This document shows, one piece after another, positions 1 to 8,395 of a stretch of 64,000 nucleotides of DNA; within the stretch, counting starts at the first letter, position 1; the number at the start of each line of letters is the position of its first letter. The notes below the pieces were generated by a model that worked only from the letters and a program-made list of their open reading frames with translations, did no database searches and was not told the DNA's origin. Source of the DNA: Haloarchaeobius iranensis (lineage in GTDB: Archaea; Halobacteriota; Halobacteria; Halobacteriales; Natrialbaceae); the NCBI RefSeq assembly GCF_900103505.1, contig NZ_FNIA01000011.1:1-64000 (forward strand), read 5' to 3'. A program made the position numbers and the translations under genes.

Positions 1-323
1 GCCGACCGGTCCGCGCGCTCGTTGTCGTACAGGCTATCCCGCGCGACGAAGTGGACCCGGAACAGGGGGACCGTTTCGAGTCCGTAGTTCGGCGCGACCG
101 ACGGGTCCGGGGGGAGGATGGGCTGGTGCTGGTAGTCGAACGACGCGGCCCACCGGTCGCCGTCGAGGTTGAAGTTCGCCGTCGGCTTCCCCGACGTATT
201 CCACCCGTTGTGGTCCTTCCGTACAGAGTCGAGCGCGAAGTACGGCTTCAGTGCGTACTGCGTGAAGTGGAAGTGTACGTCGAACTCGTGGCACTGCGGT
301 CGGACGAACTGCTGAAAGCTCAT
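1..323 (-). CDS. DUF7845-like haloarchaeal element protein (partial)
   Basis: An open frame begins at an ATG at 323 and runs off the left edge, so only about 107 N-terminal residues are visible. The segment from VHFHFTQYALKPYFALDSV onward, with an aromatic-rich stretch and a conserved RWAASF-like block, resembles from memory the haloarchaeal DUF7845 proteins often found in integrated elements; their biochemical function is unknown. The start codon overlaps the stop of the preceding 63-residue ORF as ATGA, so the two are probably translated together. No catalytic motif is visible. The family name is a recollection and should be confirmed by a profile search. Confidence 0.6.
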   Translation of the reverse strand, partial: MSFQQFVRPQCHEFDVHFHFTQYALKPYFALDSVRKDHNGWNTSGKPTANFNLDGDRWAASFDYQHQPILPPDPSVAPNYGLETVPLFRVHFVARDSLYDNERADRS

Positions 324-511
324 CGTCGCACCTCCCAGGCGTCGGCCGCCTCGATCCAGGCCCCCGACTCGGGCGCGACCAGCTTCAGCTCATACTCACT
401 GCTCACCGGGGCCGTGAACGCATCCACCCGCTCACCGGAGCGCGGCCAGTCCCACCGCTTCGTCTCTCCACTCTCGGTATCGTAGAGCCGAGACGCACGG
501 ACGAAGCTCAT
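320..511 (-). CDS. Small hypothetical protein
   Basis: Encodes 63 residues with an acidic, aromatic-rich composition typical of haloarchaea and no recognisable domain. It is joined to both neighbours by ATGA overlaps: its ATG overlaps the stop of the upstream zinc-finger ORF, and its own stop overlaps the start of the DUF7845-like gene. This arrangement is the main evidence that it is real and belongs to a three-gene unit. Function unknown; part of a presumed integrated element beside tRNA-Ala. Confidence 0.5.
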   Translation of the reverse strand: MSFVRASRLYDTESGETKRWDWPRSGERVDAFTAPVSSEYELKLVAPESGAWIEAADAWEVRR

Positions 512-756
512 TGGCCGTCACCCCGGTCAAGGTCATCCAGCGTCGGCCGCTCGCGCTCGGCTCCCGTCCGCCGGAGCCGCCGAGAACAGAAGTACGCATG
601 GCCAGCCTCACCGCCCTCGGTCAGCCGGGTGCAACGAGCCTTGCACTCGTCGCACCGGAACTCCCGCGACGTAGTCGGCTTCGGACGGGCCTTCTCGCGG
701 ACCCGAAGCTCCTCGGCCGAGATACCGAACTGGCTCTCGGCACTCACGCCGACCAC
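508..756 (-). CDS. Small zinc-finger-like protein
   Basis: Encodes 82 residues. A CDECKARC block near residue 34 and a later cysteine in AYFCSRR suggest one small zinc-binding finger, flanked by basic and acidic low-complexity tails. The start is a GTG at 756; a second GTG at 747 would begin at SAESQF and is equally possible. It is the first gene of a three-ORF chain with ATGA overlaps leading into the DUF7845-like protein. Small CxxC proteins of this kind are common in haloarchaeal plasmids and proviruses, but no specific function can be given. Confidence 0.5.
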   Translation of the reverse strand: MVGVSAESQFGISAEELRVREKARPKPTTSREFRCDECKARCTRLTEGGEAGHAYFCSRRLRRTGAERERPTLDDLDRGDGQ

Positions 757-920
757 CCCGTTTCACTACACTCAGGCGCAGACGGCTTCGGGGCGCAACG
801 CGAGGGGTGTTGAAATCTCCTCGCAGAACCGTGGTTTCGGAAAGGCGAATCGGCCGAGAACGGACGCGAGAACGACGAAGCTGCCGCTCTGGAAGAAGTA
901 GAACCCGAGTAAAATTCGGA
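757..920. other. Junction between presumed integrated element and tRNA-Ala
   Basis: About 165 bases with no convincing gene lie between the first ORF of the left-edge unit and the 3' end of tRNA-Ala. If the left-edge genes belong to an integrated element, the attachment core would be expected at the 3' end of the tRNA next to this segment. The other end of the element, any integrase and the second att copy lie outside the window, so this is inference from position. Confidence 0.35.
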
Positions 921-992
921 TGGACTCGCTGGGATTTGAACCCAGGGCCTCTTCCTTGCGAAGGAAGCGATCTACCACTGATCTACGAGCCC
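921..992 (-). tRNA. tRNA-Ala (CGC)
   Basis: A full cloverleaf can be folded on the minus strand. The acceptor stem GGGCTCG pairs with CGAGTCC and contains the G3-U70 wobble that is the alanine identity element. The anticodon stem CTTCC/GGAAG encloses loop TTCGCAA, giving anticodon CGC. The T-loop is TTCAAAT and the discriminator base is A. No intron is seen and CCA is not encoded. A TATA-like box lies about 35 bases upstream. Confidence 0.97.
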
Positions 993-1021
993 GCGAACGC
1001 ATCCAATCCTTGCCAGTGGTG

Positions 1022-1032
1022 CGTATTAGTAC
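1022..1032 (-). promoter_or_regulatory. Promoter of tRNA-Ala
   Basis: On the minus strand this reads GTACTAATACG, a TATA-like box centred about 35 bases before the tRNA 5' end. It overlaps the stop codon of the rhomboid gene (1026-1028), so the tRNA promoter is embedded in the tail of the upstream coding region. Confidence 0.55.
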
Positions 1033-1670
1033 CTTTCCTTTCGAGGGCCGTACGAGGTGGACTGTGACACCGCGAGCAGGTTCGCACGGCCGGCCGCGAG
1101 CCCCACGAGGAAGCCGGTGAAGTGGGCGAACAGGGCGACGCCGGGTGCGCCGGTCGCGACGGTCACGACGAGCGCGACGACGAGGAACGCGGCGTACTCG
1201 ACCCACTCGGGGATGTCGAGGTTCCGGAGCAGGCCGTCGGTGAGCCGGTTCCCACCGAGGACGTAGCCGTACAGTGCGAACACGGCGCCGCTCGCGCCGA
1301 GGACGCCGGCCGGGCGGCCGACTCCGAGAGCCGCGAAGACCCCACTCAGGAGCACCTGCGAGAGCCCGGCGATGGCGCCCGTCCCCACGAAAAAGAGGTG
1401 GAACCGAAGGCGCGTCGTGTAGCGTTCGAGGATGAACCCGACGAGCACGAGTGCGACGGCGTTCGAGAGGAGGTGGCCGACGCCGGCGTGCGAGTAGACG
1501 CTCGTGACGAACGTCCACGGCTGTGACACCGGCGCGTCGAGGACGAAGAGGAAGGAGTAGACGGGCCTCCACGCGCCGAGGACCCCGAAGAGACCCTTCA
1601 CCAGGACCTGGAAGGCGAAGACCACGGCGAAGACGACGAGCGTGTCGAGGGTCGGGCTGCCGCGCGACAT
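1026..1670 (-). CDS. Rhomboid family intramembrane serine protease
   Basis: A 214-residue polytopic membrane protein. The catalytic serine is S127 in GASGAVFAL, the catalytic histidine is H183 in AHFTG, and the HxxxN motif (H66, N70, in HAGVGHLLSN) that shapes the oxyanion site in rhomboids is present. The size suits a compact six-helix rhomboid. It would cleave transmembrane substrates within the bilayer; the substrate is unknown. A TATA-like box around 1690-1700 gives a leaderless transcript from the chosen ATG. It is followed by tRNA-Ala. Confidence 0.9.
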   Translation of the reverse strand: MSRGSPTLDTLVVFAVVFAFQVLVKGLFGVLGAWRPVYSFLFVLDAPVSQPWTFVTSVYSHAGVGHLLSNAVALVLVGFILERYTTRLRFHLFFVGTGAIAGLSQVLLSGVFAALGVGRPAGVLGASGAVFALYGYVLGGNRLTDGLLRNLDIPEWVEYAAFLVVALVVTVATGAPGVALFAHFTGFLVGLAAGRANLLAVSQSTSYGPRKERY

Positions 1671-1765
1671 ATATCCAGTGCGGTCCCGCAGCTACTAAGC
1701 TGACGGGGTCGACCGCGCGTCGACCGACGGCGCTGCGCGAGAGAGAGTAGCCGTCGGCAGCGTCC

Positions 1766-2074
1766 TCAGTCCTCGAGGACGATTTCGATGCTGACGTCGT
1801 TCGGCACCTGGATCCGCATGAGCTGACGAAGTGCGCGTTCGTCGGCGTCGAGGTCGATCAGGCGCTTGTGGACGCGCATCTCCCAGTGCTCCCAGGTCGC
1901 GGTCCCCTCACCGTCCGGGGACTTGCGAGTCGGGATCTCCAGCGTCTTGGTCGGGAGCGGGATCGGGCCCGACAGCGAGACGCCGGTCTTGTTCGCGATC
2001 TCGCGAACGTCGTCGCAGATGTTGTCGAGGTCGTCGGGGCTGGTGCCCGCGAGACGGACGCGTGCCTGTTGCAT
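1766..2074 (-). CDS. rps10: 30S ribosomal protein S10 (uS10)
   Basis: Encodes 102 residues matching archaeal uS10: an [20 protein letters not shown] start, the internal [18 protein letters not shown] loop that contacts 16S rRNA, and an [15 protein letters not shown]-terminus. It lies 4 bases after tuf on the same strand, the conserved archaeal tuf-rps10 pair, and should be co-transcribed from the tuf promoter. It is a component of the 30S head. Confidence 0.97.
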   Translation of the reverse strand: MQQARVRLAGTSPDDLDNICDDVREIANKTGVSLSGPIPLPTKTLEIPTRKSPDGEGTATWEHWEMRVHKRLIDLDADERALRQLMRIQVPNDVSIEIVLED

Positions 2075-2078
2075 CTGT

Positions 2079-3344
2079 TTACTTCTCGTTGACGCTCAGG
2101 ACCTGGCCTGCGGCGATGGTCTGGCCCATGTCGCGCACCGCGAAGCTGCCGAGCTCGGAGATCTCGCCGGCCGGCTCGATGCTGAGGGGCTTCTGCGGGC
2201 GGACCGTGACCTTCGCCGCATCGCCGGACTGGATGAAGTCGGGGTTCTCCTCCGCGACCTCGCCCGATGCCGGGTCGATCTTGGCGTCGAGGCTCTCGAT
2301 GGTACACGCGACCTGTGCGGTGTGTGCGTGGAAGACCGGCGTGTAGCCGGCCGTGATGACGCTCGGGTGCTGCATCACGACGATCTGGGCCTTGAACGTC
2401 TCGGCGACCGTCGGCGGTTCGTCGGCCGGGCCACAGACGTCGCCACGGCGGATGTCGTCCTTGCCGATGCCGCGGACGTTGAACCCGACGTTGTCACCGG
2501 GCTCGGCGCTCGGGACTTCCTCGTGGTGCATCTCGATGGTCTTGACCTCGCCACCCACGTCGCTGGGCTGGAAGGAGACCATGTCGCCCGTGTTCATCGT
2601 CCCGGTCTCGATACGTCCGACGGGGACGGTACCGATACCGGAGATGGTGTAGACGTCCTGGATCGGCAGGCGGAGCGGCGCGTCCGTCGGCGGCTCCGGC
2701 TCCGGCAAGTTGTTGAGCGACTCGAGGAGGATGTCGCCGTCGTACCAGTCCGTGTTGTCGGACCGCTCGGCGATGTTGTCGCCCTCGAAGGCCGAGATCG
2801 GGATGTACGTGGCGTCGTCGGACTGGAACTGGACCTGCTTCAGCAGCTTGTTGACCTCGTCCTTGACGGCCTCGTACTTGGCCTCGTCGTAGTCGACGAT
2901 GTCCATCTTGTTGACGCCGATGATGAGTTCGCCGATACCCAGCGTGCGGGCCAGGAAGACGTGCTCTCGGGTCTGGGGCGCGACACCGTCGTCTGCCGCG
3001 ACGACGAGGACCGCGTTGTCGGCCTGCGAGGCGCCCGTGATCATGTTCTTGACGAAGTCACGGTGGCCCGGACAGTCGACGATGGTGAAGTAGTACTCGT
3101 CGGTGTCGAACTCCTGGTGGGCGATGTCGATGGTGACACCACGCTCGCGCTCCTCGGCGAGGTTGTCCATGACGTAGGCGAACTCGAAGCCGCCCTTGCC
3201 CTTCTCTTCTGCTTCCTCTCGGTACTGCTCGATTACGTGTTCCGGGACGCTCCCCGTCTCGAAGAGGAGTCGTCCGACAAGTGTGCTCTTGCCGTGGTCG
3301 ACGTGGCCGATGATAGCCAGGTTCTGGTGTGGTTTGTCGCTCAT
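2079..3344 (-). CDS. tuf: Translation elongation factor EF-1 alpha (aEF1A)
   Basis: A 421-residue GTPase that delivers aminoacyl-tRNA to the ribosome. The G1 motif GHVDHGKS is at residues 13-20, followed by DCPGH and NKMD, then the two beta-barrel domains (for example [15 protein letters not shown]). Length is normal for archaeal EF-1A. It leads a two-gene unit with rps10. A box near 3396-3404 predicts a leader of about 27 bases, so this is not a strictly leaderless mRNA. Confidence 0.98.
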   Translation of the reverse strand: MSDKPHQNLAIIGHVDHGKSTLVGRLLFETGSVPEHVIEQYREEAEEKGKGGFEFAYVMDNLAEERERGVTIDIAHQEFDTDEYYFTIVDCPGHRDFVKNMITGASQADNAVLVVAADDGVAPQTREHVFLARTLGIGELIIGVNKMDIVDYDEAKYEAVKDEVNKLLKQVQFQSDDATYIPISAFEGDNIAERSDNTDWYDGDILLESLNNLPEPEPPTDAPLRLPIQDVYTISGIGTVPVGRIETGTMNTGDMVSFQPSDVGGEVKTIEMHHEEVPSAEPGDNVGFNVRGIGKDDIRRGDVCGPADEPPTVAETFKAQIVVMQHPSVITAGYTPVFHAHTAQVACTIESLDAKIDPASGEVAEENPDFIQSGDAAKVTVRPQKPLSIEPAGEISELGSFAVRDMGQTIAAGQVLSVNEK

Positions 3345-3394
3345 TGTTGTATCTCACGCGCAGAGGCGCTGTGTGGGAATCTTTCGGCAGAAAC

Positions 3395-3405
3395 GGTTAA
3401 AACCA
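3395..3405 (-). promoter_or_regulatory. tuf-rps10 promoter
   Basis: The minus strand reads TGGTTTTAACC, a strong haloarchaeal TATA box. The implied start site is near 3371, leaving a leader of roughly 27 bases before tuf. Confidence 0.6.
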
Positions 3406-3490
3406 TTTCGATACGGACTCCTGCCCAGCCTGTCGCCGTCTTGCGTTTTGTGTCACACCGACACACAGTGCCCCCGTCCCGGAGGGCGAT

Positions 3491-4435
3491 TCAACGGTCC
3501 AGCCGCGCGACGTCCGCGAGCACCGCGCTCGCCGTCTCGTCGCCACCGGCACCGCGACCGCGGAGCGCGAGCGTCCCCGCGTGGGTCGTCTCCAGCTGGA
3601 CGATGTTCTCGGTCCCGTCGACCGCGAGCGGACTCTCCATCGGCACGAGCCGCGGGCCGACGCGGATGCCGGTGGGCGTCGCCTCGCCGACGAGCCGGAC
3701 CGTACGTCCATCCTCCTCGGCCAGCGAGAGCGCGCTCGGTGGGATGTCGACGATGCCCGACACCTCGGCGTCGGCGAGCGTGTGCGACCCGTCACCGAGG
3801 ACGTTCGCGAGGATGACGCACTTGAGCGCGGCGTCGGTCCCCTCCACGTCGAAGGCCGGGTCGGCCTCGGCGACACCGAGGTCCTGTGCCTCCGCGAGCA
3901 CGTGTTCGTAGTCCAGCCCCTCGGCGGCCATCCGCGAGAGGATGAAGTTCGCAGTCCCGTTCAGCACGCCACGGACGGCCGTCACCTGTGCCGGGCCGTA
4001 GTCCGCGATGGTGCCGAGCACCGGAATCGCACCGGCGACGGTCGCCTCGAACAGCACCTCGCCCTCGCTCTCGGCCTCGTGCCGGCGAACCTCGCCGTAC
4101 CGCTCCGCGACCGGCCCCTTGTTCGCGAGCACGACGTGTCTGTCCCGGTCGAGCGCCTGCCGGACGTGGGAGAACCCCGGTTCGGCGTCGCCGAGCGTCG
4201 TCGGCGTCGCCTCGACCAGTGCGTCGTACTCGGTTGCCAGCGCGTCCTCGGGGTCGGCGGCGCCGACGCTGCCGCGTGCGGACTTCCGCGAGAGCACCGC
4301 CTCGGCGTCGAGCCCGTCGCTGTCGACGGCCGCACCACTCGAATCGGCCACGGCGGTGACCGTGTGACCGTACTCGCCGGCCATCCGGACGACGGACCGG
4401 CCGACCGCGCCGGCACCGACGACTGCGAGCTTCAT
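3491..4435 (-). CDS. hom: Homoserine dehydrogenase
   Basis: A 314-residue NAD(P)-dependent enzyme converting aspartate semialdehyde to homoserine, at the branch to threonine and methionine. The N-terminal Rossmann motif GAGAVGRSV is followed by the catalytic-domain signature GVLNGTANFILSRM and AEADPAFDVEGTDAALK, typical of monofunctional enzymes. There is no C-terminal ACT domain; the upstream gene supplies a separate ACT protein, and its stop overlaps this ATG as ATGA. This suggests coupled translation and allosteric control in trans. Confidence 0.93.
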   Translation of the reverse strand: MKLAVVGAGAVGRSVVRMAGEYGHTVTAVADSSGAAVDSDGLDAEAVLSRKSARGSVGAADPEDALATEYDALVEATPTTLGDAEPGFSHVRQALDRDRHVVLANKGPVAERYGEVRRHEAESEGEVLFEATVAGAIPVLGTIADYGPAQVTAVRGVLNGTANFILSRMAAEGLDYEHVLAEAQDLGVAEADPAFDVEGTDAALKCVILANVLGDGSHTLADAEVSGIVDIPPSALSLAEEDGRTVRLVGEATPTGIRVGPRLVPMESPLAVDGTENIVQLETTHAGTLALRGRGAGGDETASAVLADVARLDR

Positions 4436-4971
4436 CGCTCACCCTCCACGAGCGGCTCCACGACCTGCAGTCCCTTCCGGTCGGCCACGTCGCGGACGAC
4501 CGACAGCACCTCGTCGACCTGCGGCGGGTCGACCGCGAGCCGGAGGCGCGCACTCGACTGCTCGTCGGTGCCCGCCGGCGCGTCGAGCGAGAAGTCCGTC
4601 ACCGACGCCCCGCTGCAGGACTCGACCGTCGCCAGCGTGTCCGAGAGGTCCGTGTCGACCAGGTGGCCGACGAGCAGCAGCGTCACCTCCTCCGCGTAGC
4701 CGTCCTCGCCGGCCTGTGTCACCGTCACGCCCGCGTCGCGCAGGCCGGCCACGACGTCGTCGAACCGGCCCGGCGAACACTCCAGGTCCACCTCGACCGG
4801 GATGTTCCCCCGCGGTGTCAGGTTCCCGCGCTCGTGGAACACCGACAGGAGGTTGCCGCCGTTCTCGGCGATGGGCCTGAGCGCACGCATCAGTTCGCCG
4901 GGCTCGTCGACGAGCTCCAGACGAACCGTGTACGCCCGCCGCGTCTCGGCTACGTCAGCCACCGCGCTCAC
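4432..4971 (-). CDS. ACT-domain amino-acid-binding protein, partner of homoserine dehydrogenase
   Basis: Encodes 179 residues. An ACT fold (YTVRLELVDEPGELMRALRP, then GNLLSVFHERGN) occupies about residues 13-90, followed by a second region with the same general character. ACT domains bind amino acids and regulate biosynthetic enzymes; coupling to hom implies feedback sensing in the threonine/methionine branch. The start is taken as GTG 4971, with GTG 4962 possible. The promoter box at 5019-5027 is placed for an mRNA starting on an out-of-frame ATG at 4996 (see findings). Confidence 0.8.
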   Translation of the reverse strand: MSAVADVAETRRAYTVRLELVDEPGELMRALRPIAENGGNLLSVFHERGNLTPRGNIPVEVDLECSPGRFDDVVAGLRDAGVTVTQAGEDGYAEEVTLLLVGHLVDTDLSDTLATVESCSGASVTDFSLDAPAGTDEQSSARLRLAVDPPQVDEVLSVVRDVADRKGLQVVEPLVEGER

Positions 4972-4996
4972 CCGACACCGGGCGTCGTCGCTTCAT
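4955..4996 (-). CDS. Candidate leaderless mini-ORF upstream of the ACT gene
   Basis: A 13-codon ORF, MKRRRPVSGERGG, begins at ATG 4996 exactly where a transcript from the box GCTTATATC (5019-5027) should start, and ends at 4955 inside the first codons of the ACT gene in another frame. It may be a translated leader that delivers ribosomes to the GTG start of the ACT gene. The evidence is spacing only. Confidence 0.35.
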   Translation of the reverse strand: MKRRRPVSGERGG

Positions 4997-5018
4997 GTGT
5001 CGTTTGTTCGCCGGGGCG

Positions 5019-5027
5019 GATATAAGC
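5019..5027 (-). promoter_or_regulatory. Promoter of the ACT-hom operon
   Basis: The minus strand reads GCTTATATC. Its centre is 27 bases before ATG 4996, the spacing seen at leaderless starts throughout the window, and about 52 bases before the ACT start GTG 4971. Confidence 0.6.
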
Positions 5028-5133
5028 CTTCAGCCACGTGCAAGTCTCACCACTGTCGTGCCGGCACGACGCGCCCGTACGCCCCGGGAGCCGGGTTCGG
5101 TGGCTTCTTGCCCCGTCGCCCGAACTCTCGGGT

Positions 5134-5355
5134 ATGTCCGTCGCTCGCCAGATGGTCGAGGTCGTGGTCGCGAGCGTCCTCGCCGTCGCCGGCATCCTGC
5201 TAATCGCGCCCATAGCGTCTGCCTCGATGGCACAGACCGTCGGTATCATCATCGCCTGCGGCTACTACTTCTCCCGGTACCCGTGGGGGTCGCGCCAGCC
5301 CGAGGGCATCAACGACCGCATCGACGCGCTCTACGACCGGATTCTGCCGTTCTGA
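5134..5355 (+). CDS. Small two-helix membrane protein
   Basis: Encodes 73 residues with two hydrophobic segments (about residues 8-30 and 33-45) and a basic/acidic tail ending INDRIDALYDRILPF. The ATG at 5134 is chosen over an in-frame ATG at 5038 because the extra 32 residues are basic, non-hydrophobic and unlike a haloarchaeal protein. It converges on the lipoprotein gene and overlaps its 3' end by 25 bases. Function unknown. Confidence 0.65.
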   Translation: MSVARQMVEVVVASVLAVAGILLIAPIASASMAQTVGIIIACGYYFSRYPWGSRQPEGINDRIDALYDRILPF

Positions 5356-5786
5356 GCCGCCTCGCACTCGTAGCCGGTCGTGGTGAACGTCGAGTCATCG
5401 CCGCCGTCCCCGATTCGAATCAGCAGTACGTAACACGGTTCGTCGCCAAAATCGGCCGTTCTAACCCGCTCCCTCTCGCCGCCGTCGACCGCGTATTCGA
5501 CGGTGAGCCCGTCCTGGACCGTGTCGAACTCCCCAGTCAACACCCGGCCAGTCTGCTCGCCGTCCGACGCGGCGTCCAGCGACACGGCGCGTTCGTACAT
5601 CGTCTCGCCGTCGTCGAGCACCGTCACCCGCACGTCGTGGGCGCGGTCGTGGCCGTTCCTGAGCTCGACCGCGCCGAGCCTGGGGGGACCGTCGTCCTCG
5701 GTCGAGCCGTCGAGACAGCCGCCAAGCAGCCCGAGACTGGCCGCGACCGAAGCGAGCAGCCCTCGCCTGGAGAGCGTGCGTTCCAT
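5331..5786 (-). CDS. Tat-type lipoprotein, hypothetical
   Basis: Encodes 151 residues. The N-terminus MERTLSRRGLLASVAASLG carries twin arginines (7-8) and ends in a lipobox LGGC with C24 as the lipidation site, so the protein is probably Tat-exported and lipid-anchored. The mature domain is a short beta-rich module with two cysteines (EPCYVLL and GYECEA), resembling small Ig-like haloarchaeal lipoproteins. The ATG at 5786 is chosen because it starts directly at the signal peptide. Substrate or partner unknown. Confidence 0.75.
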   Translation of the reverse strand: MERTLSRRGLLASVAASLGLLGGCLDGSTEDDGPPRLGAVELRNGHDRAHDVRVTVLDDGETMYERAVSLDAASDGEQTGRVLTGEFDTVQDGLTVEYAVDGGERERVRTADFGDEPCYVLLIRIGDGGDDSTFTTTGYECEAAQNGRIRS

Positions 5787-5973
5787 TGGTGATTGTACTG
5801 GGCCACGTGTGGTAATTTTTCGGGCTGGGTTTGCCAGCCGAATCGTCCCTACGAGACTGCCCGACTGTTCCAGTCGCCAACCGTCCTCAGAAACCCGCCT
5901 CACGAACGACGCAGTCTCGCCACTCCCGAACAGAACGGAAGAACCGCGGAGAAACCGAAGGAATCCCGACCGT

Positions 5974-8163
5974 TCAGTCGAGGTAGTCGGCGCCCTCGGG
6001 CAGCTCCAGCTTCATACCCTTGCGCTCGCGGATCTCCATGATCTTGTCCTTCTGGAGCGAGTCGGACATGAACTCGAAGCCGGCGTTCTCGGTGTTCCAC
6101 GACGCGCGACCCTCGGTCGCGGAGCGGATGTCCGAGGAGAAGCCGATCATCTCGTCGACGGGCGCGATGCCCTCGACGACCATGAGGTCACCCTCCTGGT
6201 ACATGTCGTCGACGCGGCCACGGCGGCCCTGGATCTCGCCGGAGGCGGCACCCATGTGCTCGTTGGGCACGTCGATGCGGACGTCCTGCATCGGCTCCAG
6301 CAGCGCGACGCCGGAGTGGATGAGGGCGCGGTGGACGGCGTTGCGAACTGCCGGGATGACCTGTGCCGGACCGCGGTGGATGGTGTCCTCGTGCAGGCGG
6401 GCGTCCTTCAGGCGGAGCAGCGAGCCCTGGACCGGCTCCGCGGCGAGCGGGCCGTCCTCGAGGGCCTCCTCGAGCCCCTCGATGACGAGCTCCATCGTCT
6501 CGTTGAGGTGCTGGATACCCTTCGTGTCGTCGAGCAGGATGTTGGTGCCGTAGATGTGCTCGACGTTCTGGGAGGAGTCCTTGTCCATGCCGGCGTCCTG
6601 CAGGGCCTCGCGGCGCTCCTGCTCGGGCATGTCCATGGAGACCTCGCCGAGGCGGATCTTCTCGACGATCTCCTCGTTCATCGGTTCGAGGGTCAGGTAG
6701 AACCGGTTGTGGCGGTTCGGCGAGATGCCCTCGACCTCCTCGGTCGCCTGGCGCGGCGCCTCGCGGTAGACGACGATGGGCTCACCGGTCGTGACCGGGA
6801 TGCCCTGGTTGCGCTCGATGCGCTGGGTGATGACCTCGAGGTGGAGCTCGCCCTGCCCGGAGATGAGGTGCTCGCCCGTGTCCTCGTTGATCTCGATCTG
6901 GATGGTCGGGTCCTCCTTGGAGACCTGACGGAGCGTCTCGATGAGCTTCGGCAGGTCGTCCATGCTCTTTGCCTCGACGGACTTCGTGATGACCGGCTCG
7001 GAGATGTGCTCGATGGACTCGAACGGCGTCATCTCCACGGAGGAGACGGTCGAGCCCGCGATGGCGTCCTTCAGGCCGGTGACCGCCGCGATGTTCCCGG
7101 CGGGGACGTGGTCGACCTCCTCGCGCTCGCCGCCCATGTAGAGCCCGACCGACTGGATGCGGTTCTTCCCTGCCGTGCCGGAGACGTACAGCTCCTGGCC
7201 CTTCTCCAGCGTCCCGGAGAAGACGCGGCCGGTCGCGATCTCGCCGGCGTGGGGGTCCATCCCGATGTCGGTGACCATCAGGACGACCTCGCCATCGTCG
7301 TCGACGAGCTGCATCTGCTCTGCGATGTCGAGTTCGTCGTCGCCACGCCAGATGCGCGGGACACGGCGGGGCTGAGCGTCGACGGGGTTCGGGAAGTGCT
7401 CGACGACCATGTCGAGGACGACGTTCGACAGCGGCGTCTTCTCGTGGAGCTCCTGGCGCTCGTCGGCGCGCTCCATGTCGATGATGTCGCCGAAGTCGAG
7501 GCCGGTGCGCTGCATCGAGTTGACGGAGACGCCCCACATGTACAGGGCGGAGCCGAACGCGACGGTGCCGTCCTCGACGGAGACGGTCCAGTCGTCGACG
7601 TCGTCCATCTCCTCGGTCATGCCGCGGATGAGCTCGTTGACGTCGGCGATGACCTTCTGGAGACGCTCCTGCATCTCCTGGGGGCCCTCCTGGAGCTCGC
7701 TGATGAGGCGGTCGACCTTGTTGATGAACAGGGCCGGCTTCACACCCTCGCGGAGTGCCTGCCGGACGACGGTCTCGGTCTGGGGCATCGCGCCCTCGAC
7801 GGCGTCGACGACGACGAGCGCACCGTCGACCGCGCGCATCGCGCGGGTGACGTCGCCACCGAAGTCGACGTGGCCGGGCGTGTCGATGAGGTTGATGAGG
7901 TGGTTCTGCTCGTCGTACTCGTGGGTCATCGAGACGTTCGCCGCGTCGATGGTGATGCCACGCTCCTGCTCGTCCTCCTCGGTGTCCATCATGAGCTTCG
8001 TCGCCTCACCTTCGTCGGCGATCATGCCCGTACCCGCGAGGAGGTTGTCTGTGAGCGTCGTCTTGCCGTGGTCGACGTGTGCGGCGATGGCGATGTTCCG
8101 GATCTGCTCCGGCTCGTCCATCAGTCGCTCGCACTCGTCGACGATCTTCTTGCGTCTACCCAT
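5974..8163 (-). CDS. fusA: Translation elongation factor EF-2 (aEF2)
   Basis: A 729-residue translocation GTPase. AHVDHGKTT is at about residues 28-36, with DTPGHVDF and NKVD following. The C-terminal part has the segment [11 protein letters not shown], whose second histidine is the diphthamide site. The start [10 protein letters not shown] at 8163 gives the normal archaeal length; an upstream ATG at 8184 lies inside the promoter box region and is rejected. It stands alone here rather than next to rps7, unlike the usual archaeal arrangement. Confidence 0.97.
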   Translation of the reverse strand: MGRRKKIVDECERLMDEPEQIRNIAIAAHVDHGKTTLTDNLLAGTGMIADEGEATKLMMDTEEDEQERGITIDAANVSMTHEYDEQNHLINLIDTPGHVDFGGDVTRAMRAVDGALVVVDAVEGAMPQTETVVRQALREGVKPALFINKVDRLISELQEGPQEMQERLQKVIADVNELIRGMTEEMDDVDDWTVSVEDGTVAFGSALYMWGVSVNSMQRTGLDFGDIIDMERADERQELHEKTPLSNVVLDMVVEHFPNPVDAQPRRVPRIWRGDDELDIAEQMQLVDDDGEVVLMVTDIGMDPHAGEIATGRVFSGTLEKGQELYVSGTAGKNRIQSVGLYMGGEREEVDHVPAGNIAAVTGLKDAIAGSTVSSVEMTPFESIEHISEPVITKSVEAKSMDDLPKLIETLRQVSKEDPTIQIEINEDTGEHLISGQGELHLEVITQRIERNQGIPVTTGEPIVVYREAPRQATEEVEGISPNRHNRFYLTLEPMNEEIVEKIRLGEVSMDMPEQERREALQDAGMDKDSSQNVEHIYGTNILLDDTKGIQHLNETMELVIEGLEEALEDGPLAAEPVQGSLLRLKDARLHEDTIHRGPAQVIPAVRNAVHRALIHSGVALLEPMQDVRIDVPNEHMGAASGEIQGRRGRVDDMYQEGDLMVVEGIAPVDEMIGFSSDIRSATEGRASWNTENAGFEFMSDSLQKDKIMEIRERKGMKLELPEGADYLD

Positions 8164-8184
8164 TGGTGCCTGATACCGGCACAA

Positions 8185-8195
8185 GGTTCAAAAGG
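8185..8195 (-). promoter_or_regulatory. EF-2 promoter
   Basis: The minus strand reads CCTTTTGAACC, centred 27 bases before the EF-2 ATG at 8163. The mRNA should be leaderless, which supports the chosen start. Confidence 0.65.
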
Positions 8196-8220
8196 GTAGT
8201 GTTTTCAGTCGGGAGAGAAC

Positions 8221-8257
8221 CGGACGAATAGGCGGTCGTTGGCCCACGATTCGTCCG
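8221..8257. promoter_or_regulatory. Inverted repeat in the divergent EF-2/metallopeptidase region
   Basis: CGGACGAAT at 8221-8229 is an exact inverted repeat of ATTCGTCCG at 8249-8257, with 19 bases between. It lies upstream of the EF-2 box and could be an operator or a hairpin; nothing else indicates its role. Confidence 0.35.
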
Positions 8258-8395
8258 TTCGTGAGACAACAGTACACACGATTCTCGGCGATCCCACGAC
8301 CGTCGTCACCCGCATACCGCGACTGCGCCAAGGTCACGGCAACCGGTACCACAGCCACAACGCTCATACCCACGAGAACCCTGATACAGGTGAAC

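Noticed and set aside
1866-3911. Long plus-strand open frame across tuf and hom
   Set aside because: It is the mirror of genuine genes in a GC-rich genome. Its composition lacks conserved motifs while the minus strand encodes unmistakable EF-1A and homoserine dehydrogenase.
5503-8199. Open frame of almost 900 codons on the plus strand over EF-2
   Set aside because: Antisense shadow of EF-2, caused by strong third-position GC bias; it shows only repetitive Asp/Val/Leu-rich sequence.
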